A program made the position numbers and the translations under genes. From Bacteroidota bacterium (GTDB lineage Bacteria > Bacteroidota > Bacteroidia > Chitinophagales > Chitinophagaceae): a stretch of 13,295 nucleotides of DNA. The DNA lies in contig JANYAL010000341.1 in NCBI GenBank assembly GCA_025361325.1, positions 1-13,295 on the forward strand, in the 5' to 3' direction. Position 1 is the first letter of the stretch; every line of letters begins with the position of its first letter. Below the pieces are notes generated by a model that was not told where the DNA came from, made no database searches, and saw only the letters and a program-made list of their open reading frames with translations. Below are positions 1 to 5,887 of this stretch, piece by piece.

Positions 1-37
1 CGAGCAAGTACCTTAGGAGTTATGATGTAAGCTATAA

Positions 38-330
38 TACACCAACCTGGTCATTGGAGTACTTATCGGTTTTGCCTATGCCATCTATTTTCTGGTAAAA
101 CACACGTATAGAGCAGGTTATACCCTGAATGAAGAAAAGAAAGGTGAGATAAAAAAGTTTACCCTTGAACTGGCACTGAATGTAAGTTTTCTGAATAAGA
201 ACAGGTTCCGGATCCTCTTAAACAGGATACCTGAATATTCAGTAGTTGAAATAAATGGTACGGACAGTGTATATATCGATAATGATATCCTGGAGATATT
301 CCGGACGTGGAGACGATAGAGCTACATTAA
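38..330 (+). pseudogene. 3' remnant of a SulP-family anion transporter gene (C-terminal part)
   Basis: Plus-strand frame 2 is open from base 38 to a TAG at 317-319. It reads as the last membrane helix and the cytoplasmic tail of a SulP-type anion transporter: TNLVIGVLIGFAYAIYFLVK, then ELALNVSFLNKNR and VVEINGTDSVYIDNDILEIF. The second part resembles the STAS-like tail of SulP proteins, with NVSFLNK and a YID(N/H)DILEI strand. Upstream, frame 2 has stops at 35-37 and 23-25, and neither other frame continues the transporter, so the gene is cut at about base 38. At the 3' end, frame 2 degenerates after ILEIF into RTWRR and stops. Frame 1 at 298-330 instead reads IPDVETIELH and then stops, which could be the authentic C-terminus joined after a deletion with frameshift. 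The family call comes from remembered sequence similarity. The deletion model is inference. Confidence 0.6.
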
Positions 331-426
331 TGGGATGCCGGAAACTGAATATGATATATGGCCCAATTGAAAAGGCATAAGGATTGGAGAGTATGCATTT
401 TATCCGGTACCCAGCATTCGGCATCC
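331..426. repeat. Imperfect inverted repeat between the SulP remnant and secA
   Basis: GGATGCCG at 333-340 is the exact reverse complement of CGGCATCC at 419-426. Read on the minus strand, the right side carries words of the kind GGATGCCG, AATGCTGG and GTACCGG. The element lies between two converging genes, the SulP remnant (plus) and secA (minus). It could be a degenerate dispersed repeat or take part in transcription termination. No T-run follows either arm, so it is not a classical intrinsic terminator. Confidence 0.4.
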
Positions 427-433
427 AGTGTCT

Positions 434-3400
434 TTACCCCTCCTTCCCATGACAATGCTTGTATTTCTTGCCGCTGCCGCAGGGACAGGGATCATTTCTA
501 CCGGGTGCTTTTTCTACCCGGATGGGTTCCTGTTTGATGGGTTCTGAGGGATCGTTATATTCATCCTGGCCAACATATTCCTGTCCACCCGTGGAGGATG
601 TTGCATATTCTTCCTTGCGCTGGCGCAGCTTGCTCAAATCTGTTTTTCGTTCCCTTCCTTCACGTATCTGACCTGAACTGCTCTGTTCTACAGGAATCTG
701 TGCATGACATAAGAAGCTTACGATATCCTTGTTCACATTGTCGTCCATTTGCTTGAATGCCGCAAAGGCCTCTATCTTATAGATCACGAGCGGATCTTTC
801 TGTTCATATCCTGCGGTTTGAACACTGTGCCGCAGGTCGTCCATCGCTCTCAGATGCTCCTTCCAGGCATCATCTATCAAAGCAAGGGTAATATTTCTTT
901 CCAAAGCATCATTCAATTCCCTGCCATCGGAGGCCATGTACTTGTTAAGGTTGGCAAGTGCCTGAATGGCTTTCTTTCCATCCGTAAACGGCACGGCTAC
1001 ATTCTCTATATGATTGCCCTGCTCCTTTCGGATATTCTTGATCACGGGGAGGGTTTGCCTTACCATCGCATCCGTTTTGATCCTGTATTGTTTGATCGCC
1101 TCGGTGTATAACCGTTCAGCCAGTACATTTATATCATCCTTATCCAGCTCTTCTGCAGAGATGGAGGTTTCGAAACCAAAATTAACAATGGCTGCCAGTT
1201 TGAACCCTTCATGATCATTGCCTTCGCGGAAAGAGTTCACCAGGCTGTCACACACGGCATAAAAGGCATTGTCCAGATCAAGTGCAAGGCGTTCTCCGAA
1301 TAAAGCATGGTTGCGTTTATTGTACACCACGTTACGCTGCTTGTTCATGACGTCATCATATTCAAGCAGGCGTTTACGTATGCCGAAATTGTTCTCCTCA
1401 ACTTTCTTTTGGGCCCTTTCGATGGACTTGGTGATCATGCTGTGCTGGATCACTTCTCCTTCCTTGTATCCCATTCTGTCCATGAGCCCGGCTATTCTTT
1501 CACTGCCGAACATGCGCATCAGGTCATCTTCCAATGAAACGAAAAAGCTGGTACTTCCGGGATCTCCCTGGCGTCCGGCACGTCCGCGCAACTGCCTGTC
1601 TACCCTACGGCTCTCATGCCTTTCGGTGCCTATGATGGCCAATCCACCGGCTTCTTTAACGCCGGTACCCAGTTTGATATCCGTACCCCGACCAGCCATA
1701 TTGGTGGCAATGGTTACTGCACCAGCTAAACCGGCTTCGGCAACCACCTGCGCTTCCCTGGCATGCTGTTTTGCGTTCAGCACATTATGCGGAATGTTCT
1801 TTTGTTTCAGCATTCTCGAAAGTAATTCACTTACTTCCACCGAAGTAGTACCTACCAGTGAAGGCCTGCCACCTACACGTAATTTTTCGATCTGGTCAAT
1901 GACTGCTTTATATTTTTCACGCTTGGTCTTGAAAACAAGGTCCTGCTCGTCCTTACGTATCATCTTAACATTGGTGGGTATGGTCACCACATCAAGTTTA
2001 TATATGCTCCAGAATTCTGCGGCTTCCGTTTCTGCAGTACCTGTCATACCGGCCAGCTTATGGTACATCCTGAAATAATTCTGGAGGGTTACGGTGGCAT
2101 AGGTTTGGGTGGATGCTTCAATCTTCACATTTTCCTTGGCTTCGATGGCCTGGTGCAATCCGTCGGAATACCTTCTTCCTTCCAGGATACGGCCCGTCTG
2201 TTCATCCACAATCTTTACCGCGCCATCCAGTACCACATACTCCACATCCTTATCAAACAAGGTATACGCTTTCAGCAATTGCTGAACGGTATGTATCCGG
2301 TCTGCCTTTAAGGAGTAGTCGTTTAGCAGACTTTCCTTTTTATGCAGTTTTTCATCGGCACCGAGACTGCTCTTTTCTATATCAGCAAGTTTGGTTGCAA
2401 TATCGGGTATGATGAAGAATTCAGGGTCCTCTCCACTTTTGGTGATCAGTTGTATGCCCTGGTCGGTAAGGTCAACCTGGTTGTTCTTTTCGTCAATATT
2501 GAAATACAGCCCTGCATCCACCTTGGGCATTTCTTTCTGCTGATCGGCCAGGTAATAGTTCTCACTCTTCTGCAGTTTTACCCTGATGCCCGGCTCACTC
2601 AGGAATTTGATCAGGGCGCCGTTTTTGGGCAGACCCCGGTGTGCACGCATGAGTGCAAGTCCCCCATCCTTGGGATCATCATTGCCTTCGGCGATCTTCT
2701 TCTTGGCATCTATCAGGAACTGGTTTACGGCTTTCTTCTGTGCTTCTACTAATTTCTCGATCCTGGGCCTGAGGTCAAAGAATTGCTGGGTATTATCGCT
2801 GTGGCCTACTGGTCCGCTGATGATCAGCGGGGTTCGGGCATCATCGATCAGCACACTGTCCACCTCATCCACCATGGCAAAATGGTGTTTACGCTGCACC
2901 ATCTCATCGGGCGAATGCACCATATTATCGCGCAGGTAATCGAAACCGAATTCATTATTGGTGCCGTATACTATATCAGCATTGTAGGCATTGCGGCGGG
3001 CATCTCCATTGGGTTCGTGCTTATCGATACAATCCACCCGAAGGCCCAGGAATTCGAATATCGGGCCATTCCATTCACTATCCCTCCGGGCCAGGTAATC
3101 ATTTACGGTAACAATATGAACGCCCTGTCCGGATAAGGCATTCAGGTATGCCGGGAGTGTACTCACAAGTGTCTTTCCTTCGCCGGTTGCCATTTCAGCG
3201 ATCTTACCGGAATGAAGTACGGCACCACCGATTAGCTGTACATCGTAGTGTACCATATTCCAGGTAACAGTTCCCCCGGCTGCAGTCCAGGTGTTCTTAT
3301 AAATTGCTTTATCACCCTGGATGATCACATTGTCCTTTTTAACCGCCAGTGCCTTGTCCAGATCATTGGCAGTGCATTCCAGGGTAGCGTTGTCTTTAAA

Positions 3401-3766
3401 GCGCCGGCTGGCTTCCTTTACCACAGCAAAGGCCTCGGGTAAAATTTCCAGCAGTATTTTTTCCAGTTCTGTATCCCTGTCTTTCTTTAATGCATCGATT
3501 TCCTTATAGATGACATCCCGTTTGTTGATCTCTTCCAGGGGAAGATCTTCAGCTGCTTGTTTCTTATCGGCTATCTGCCGGTCAATGTCAGCGAGATAAT
3601 CACTGATGCGTTGTTTGAATTCCAGGGTCTTGTTCCGCAGTGCATCATTGGTTAATGACTGATATTGCGCAAAGAACCCGTTGATCAGTGCTACCTGCGG
3701 GGTGATCTTCTTTACATCCTTTTCGCTCTTGTTGCCTCCAAAAAGTTTTGATATGGCTCCAATCAT
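434..3766 (-). CDS. secA: Protein translocase subunit SecA (preprotein-export ATPase)
   Basis: SecA is the peripheral motor ATPase that pushes unfolded preproteins through the SecYEG channel. The 1110-aa product shows the full domain order. A Walker A motif (MATGEGKT) lies near residues 192-199, and the DEAD-type Walker B segment MVDEVDSVLIDDART near 298-312. Preprotein cross-linking and scaffold regions follow, with the second nucleotide-binding domain in the middle (TNMAGRGTDIKLG, then ERHESRRVDRQLRGRAGRQG). The C-terminal metal-binding tail is PCPCGSGKKYKHCH, with C1094, C1096, C1105 and H1106. Bacteroidota SecA proteins are typically about 1100 aa, longer than the roughly 900 aa of E. coli SecA, because of inserted segments in the N-terminal and cross-linking regions. 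The start MIGAISKLFGG is preceded by no strong Shine-Dalgarno sequence. The gene stands alone, 229 bp downstream of the MFS gene on the same strand, and probably has its own promoter. No frameshift is visible. Confidence 0.98.
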   Translation of the reverse strand: MIGAISKLFGGNKSEKDVKKITPQVALINGFFAQYQSLTNDALRNKTLEFKQRISDYLADIDRQIADKKQAAEDLPLEEINKRDVIYKEIDALKKDRDTELEKILLEILPEAFAVVKEASRRFKDNATLECTANDLDKALAVKKDNVIIQGDKAIYKNTWTAAGGTVTWNMVHYDVQLIGGAVLHSGKIAEMATGEGKTLVSTLPAYLNALSGQGVHIVTVNDYLARRDSEWNGPIFEFLGLRVDCIDKHEPNGDARRNAYNADIVYGTNNEFGFDYLRDNMVHSPDEMVQRKHHFAMVDEVDSVLIDDARTPLIISGPVGHSDNTQQFFDLRPRIEKLVEAQKKAVNQFLIDAKKKIAEGNDDPKDGGLALMRAHRGLPKNGALIKFLSEPGIRVKLQKSENYYLADQQKEMPKVDAGLYFNIDEKNNQVDLTDQGIQLITKSGEDPEFFIIPDIATKLADIEKSSLGADEKLHKKESLLNDYSLKADRIHTVQQLLKAYTLFDKDVEYVVLDGAVKIVDEQTGRILEGRRYSDGLHQAIEAKENVKIEASTQTYATVTLQNYFRMYHKLAGMTGTAETEAAEFWSIYKLDVVTIPTNVKMIRKDEQDLVFKTKREKYKAVIDQIEKLRVGGRPSLVGTTSVEVSELLSRMLKQKNIPHNVLNAKQHAREAQVVAEAGLAGAVTIATNMAGRGTDIKLGTGVKEAGGLAIIGTERHESRRVDRQLRGRAGRQGDPGSTSFFVSLEDDLMRMFGSERIAGLMDRMGYKEGEVIQHSMITKSIERAQKKVEENNFGIRKRLLEYDDVMNKQRNVVYNKRNHALFGERLALDLDNAFYAVCDSLVNSFREGNDHEGFKLAAIVNFGFETSISAEELDKDDINVLAERLYTEAIKQYRIKTDAMVRQTLPVIKNIRKEQGNHIENVAVPFTDGKKAIQALANLNKYMASDGRELNDALERNITLALIDDAWKEHLRAMDDLRHSVQTAGYEQKDPLVIYKIEAFAAFKQMDDNVNKDIVSFLCHAQIPVEQSSSGQIREGRERKTDLSKLRQRKEEYATSSTGGQEYVGQDEYNDPSEPIKQEPIRVEKAPGRNDPCPCGSGKKYKHCHGKEG

Positions 3767-3818
3767 AATATGCTGCTTTGTTGGGTATTGATAATTAATG
3801 TAATGATCAGTTCCTTGT

Positions 3819-3890
3819 CAAATATGGTGCTTAAATATGCCTGAAGCCAAAATGACAGTAACTGCCCTGCTTAACGGGTCAACAAAGGTA
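3819..3890 (-). promoter_or_regulatory. Candidate secA promoters (two Bacteroidota-type -7 words)
   Basis: On the minus strand upstream of secA, TACCTTTG (plus-strand 3883-3890) matches the Bacteroidota -7 consensus TAnnTTTG exactly, but has no clear TTTG/TTG at -33. A second candidate is CATATTTG (3819-3826), one mismatch from consensus, with TTTG at 3848-3851 separated by 21 bases. That spacing fits the usual 19-21. Predicted leaders are about 110 nt and about 45 nt respectively. The assignment rests on consensus matching only. The identical octamer TACCTTTG also precedes atpG. Confidence 0.35.
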
Positions 3891-3923
3891 GGAAATGTTT
3901 GGGGTATGATGCCTCTGTGTTTA

Positions 3924-3939
3924 GATGTACCGGTACGTC
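3924..3939. promoter_or_regulatory. Near-perfect 16-bp palindrome upstream of secA
   Basis: The core GTACCGGTAC (3927-3936) is a perfect 10-bp palindrome. The flanks GAT and GTC extend the pairing to seven of eight positions per arm. It lies between the end of the MFS gene and the TACCTTTG promoter word, about 34 bp upstream of the latter on the minus strand. Its shape and place suit a dimeric regulator site, but no regulator is identified. The remainder of 3767-3995 shows no open reading frame worth calling. Confidence 0.3.
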
Positions 3940-3995
3940 GATGACTACATTTTTTGTTGAAAACACATAGCCATTTGCTGACAAATTAAGGCTCA

Positions 3996-5111
3996 TTAAG
4001 AACCAGGACTGGGGAAAAACTGCTTTTTAAAAAGGAACCGGTCAGCAAGCACCCAGCATATGAACAAAACAGCATAGAGCAACCCGGTAATGCTTCCATT
4101 ACCAAAGGCACCCAGTACATAGCTGCCGGCATTCATCATATAAAGCGGAAGCCCGGCCAATGCTATAGAAGTTCCCAGGCTCATAGCAGCAGCCGTTGCA
4201 GGATACAAGGGTATACTGCGCCCCATCAGCATCAGTGTTACAGGAACCGAACTTTGCAGGCAGGCAATGCCAAAACCCATTGCATATATATTATCTCTGC
4301 CGAATTGAAACAGTAATAAGGCAAGGGGCAAAGTGATATAAACGAATCTTTTCCAGCCAACCCGGTCCGCAATAAACCCACCGATGATCTTACCGCCAAA
4401 TGCACTTAAACCAATGATCAGGGCACCCTGTTCAAAATCATTGGATATATGGCTGATCACGTCGAAAATAAATGAACGAAAACACATGATCAGCAGGATA
4501 CCAAGCATGATCCAGTCGTGCGAATCAAGTTCAGACACTCCCCCCCCCTGATACCGGTATCCGGGCATTCCCGATCTTACTATTCTCCAACCCACGAGTA
4601 ATGTCATAATAACTACTGGCAGTAGCAGCAAGGATGAGTATTGCCCCAAAACTCCTCCAAGAGTGAGACCCAATACACCGGGAGCTGTAAATACGCCCAG
4701 CAGGCCGGCCTTCCTGGTACGGTCTTTATTACCTGACTCAGTGAGCAGGCAGATGGCGCCGCCAGTTACATGAACAAACGCTGATGCTATCCCCGAGACT
4801 ACAATGCCCGCCTCCGGGCTGATCAGATACAAACAAATGGCAAGCGGCAGAAGGAGGAGGGATGCATTTGCAAAAGGTGCCAGTTTTTTTTTATAGTCTA
4901 CCCAGAAGCCAAGGGGCAACTGTCCCCCAAAACCAATGATGGAATAAATCACAACATACAGGATACTGTTGGAATGACCGGCAGTATACGTAAAATGCGC
5001 CAACATGAATCCTGCGGTGAGGTCATTGAGACCGTGCAGCAATCCCCAAAGCAAGGGCTGTTGGGTATGAAGCGGTTTAGCAACAATTGTATGCTGCGTG
5101 TTGTTGCTCAT
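3996..5111 (-). CDS. Major facilitator superfamily transporter, substrate unknown
   Basis: This is a 371-aa hydrophobic inner-membrane protein with the length and helix pattern of an MFS permease. After a short polar N-terminus, helices begin near residue 20. The loop 2-3 signature is degenerate (GQLPLGFWVDYKKK, 63-76). The matching second-half loop is clear: GGKIIGGFIADRVGWKR at 239-255, close to the MFS motif A pattern with D249, R250 and G252. A soluble central loop (about 179-198) separates the halves. An upstream in-frame Met would add 28 residues, but the start MSNNTQ at 5111 is preferred. Its ATG overlaps the TGA of the preceding 103-aa gene (ATGA), the same coupling seen between the other cluster members. 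The gene contains two 9-base homopolymers, G9 and A9 on the coding strand. The substrate cannot be read from the sequence. Confidence 0.85.
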   Translation of the reverse strand: MSNNTQHTIVAKPLHTQQPLLWGLLHGLNDLTAGFMLAHFTYTAGHSNSILYVVIYSIIGFGGQLPLGFWVDYKKKLAPFANASLLLLPLAICLYLISPEAGIVVSGIASAFVHVTGGAICLLTESGNKDRTRKAGLLGVFTAPGVLGLTLGGVLGQYSSLLLLPVVIMTLLVGWRIVRSGMPGYRYQGGGVSELDSHDWIMLGILLIMCFRSFIFDVISHISNDFEQGALIIGLSAFGGKIIGGFIADRVGWKRFVYITLPLALLLFQFGRDNIYAMGFGIACLQSSVPVTLMLMGRSIPLYPATAAAMSLGTSIALAGLPLYMMNAGSYVLGAFGNGSITGLLYAVLFICWVLADRFLFKKQFFPSPGS

Positions 5112-5419
5112 AAATAATTGTTTATCAATACCCCGATCCCATAACTGATTCCGTTTGCCAGGAATGAAACGGCAAAAGCCTTCTTCCAGCTGCATCCCAT
5201 AAATATACGGTAGCCGATTGCTTCTGTTACAGCTACACCCGCTTCCAGGACATTAACAGGTAGCCGGGTCAAATAAATAAACACATGCAAGAGCGGCCAG
5301 GTAAAAAGATTAAGCAAAAAACCGATCAACAAGGCCTCCTTACCCCGATCCCTGAAAAACCACCAAACCAGTGGTAATTCAATCAGCAGGGTCAGTAGAA
5401 AATAAAAATATATGGGCAT
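5108..5419 (-). CDS. Small integral membrane protein, 103 aa, unknown function
   Basis: I do not recognise a family. The protein MPIYFYFLLTLLIELPLVWW... is strongly hydrophobic, with about three or four predicted membrane segments: near residues 3-21, 29-50, 55-70, and 80-101. A charged loop, RDRGKE, sits at about 23-28. It ends in VLINNYL with no soluble domain. Its ATG (5419-5417) shares one base with the TGA of the upstream 52-aa gene (TGATG), and its own TGA overlaps the MFS start by four bases (ATGA). This strongly suggests a polycistronic, translationally coupled unit. A role as an accessory subunit or partner of the MFS transporter is inference from the packing alone. Confidence 0.8.
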   Translation of the reverse strand: MPIYFYFLLTLLIELPLVWWFFRDRGKEALLIGFLLNLFTWPLLHVFIYLTRLPVNVLEAGVAVTEAIGYRIFMGCSWKKAFAVSFLANGISYGIGVLINNYL

Positions 5420-5577
5420 CAGCTCCTGTGGTCATTTTGTTGTTTCTTCTTCTTTCCACTACGTATGAAATAAATGATCATCACAATCAATGCGATGAGG
5501 GCTATTATGATAAATATAACGACGGCCCCAAAAACAATTCCGAGGCCTCCTGCGTCCAGTAAATAAAAGGGTATCAT
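5419..5577 (-). CDS. Single-pass membrane miniprotein, 52 aa, unknown function
   Basis: Read on the minus strand, ATG at 5577 opens a 52-codon frame. It begins MIPFYLLDAGGLGIVFGAVV, continues through a very hydrophobic Ile/Leu/Val stretch (about residues 13-37), and ends in the basic tail FIRSGKKKKQQNDHRS. The layout suggests one membrane helix with a cytoplasmic, positively charged C-terminus. It is too short for many gene finders, but three facts support it. Its start overlaps the stop of the preceding small gene by four bases (ATGA). Its stop overlaps the start of the 103-aa gene by one base (TGATG). The composition is that of a real membrane protein. I do not recognise a family and assign no function. 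Confidence 0.75.
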   Translation of the reverse strand: MIPFYLLDAGGLGIVFGAVVIFIIIALIALIVMIIYFIRSGKKKKQQNDHRS

Positions 5578-5726
5578 GGTTTCCTGCTATTTCGTTTCCG
5601 CCTCCATAAAAAAATGCCCAGGATGGCCGTAAGGGCCATTAACGCGAACACACTGAGGATTAAAACATTCCTGCCATGTTCCTCGAACCATGTCAAAGCG
5701 GGTACATCTGAAAGATAAAGTTGCAT
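5574..5726 (-). CDS. Single-pass membrane miniprotein, about 50 aa, first gene of the coupled cluster
   Basis: The protein starts MQLYLSDVPALTWFEEHGRN, has one helix (roughly LILSVFALMALTAILGIFLW), and ends in a very basic tail, RRKRNSRKP. The expected topology is a short outside N-terminus with the charged tail inside. The ATG at 5726 was chosen because it follows an A-rich stretch, as is common in Bacteroidota. An upstream ATG at 5756 (60 aa, with a weak AAAGG nine bases before it) or a TTG at 5768 (64 aa) is possible. The stop overlaps the start of the 52-aa gene (ATGA). No family is recognised. The design, one helix plus a basic tail, resembles that of its 52-aa neighbour, although the sequences are not obviously homologous. 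Confidence 0.65.
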   Translation of the reverse strand: MQLYLSDVPALTWFEEHGRNVLILSVFALMALTAILGIFLWRRKRNSRKP

Positions 5727-5887
5727 ATGTATTTTTTTCTGGCCAAAATCAATCATCCATCCAATCAAACCTTTATTTAGAAATGTTAATTTAATCCAAA
5801 AAACAATGTAGATGAAGAAAAAAGTCGTCTTATATATTCAGGTAAGGTTATTTTTACACGAACTAATTCGTATACCAACATCTGTTT
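5727..5887. promoter_or_regulatory. Divergent intergenic region with a palindrome
   Basis: This is the shared upstream region of the membrane-protein cluster (minus) and the outer-membrane protein gene (plus). ACGAA (5858-5862) and TTCGT (5867-5871) form a perfect 5-bp inverted repeat around CTAA. With one mismatch the pairing extends to 5855-5874 (seven of eight pairs). TATTTTTA at 5849-5856 differs by one base from the TAnnTTTG -7 consensus, but no -33 word stands at the right distance. The palindrome could be an operator for either gene. It is short and could be chance. Confidence 0.3.

Noticed and set aside
1269-2078. 269-codon plus-strand open frame
   Set aside because: It lies entirely antisense to secA. 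Its product is Ser/Leu/Arg-rich with no recognisable domain, as expected for a shadow of a conserved gene.
5112-5195. 28-codon N-terminal extension of the MFS protein
   Set aside because: It overlaps the 103-aa gene in another frame. The ATGA junction at 5108-5111 gives a coupled start matching the other junctions.
5371-5562. 63-codon plus-strand open frame over the small membrane genes
   Set aside because: It is antisense to the 52-aa and 103-aa genes, which have matching overlaps with their neighbours. The peptide is polar and unstructured with no support.
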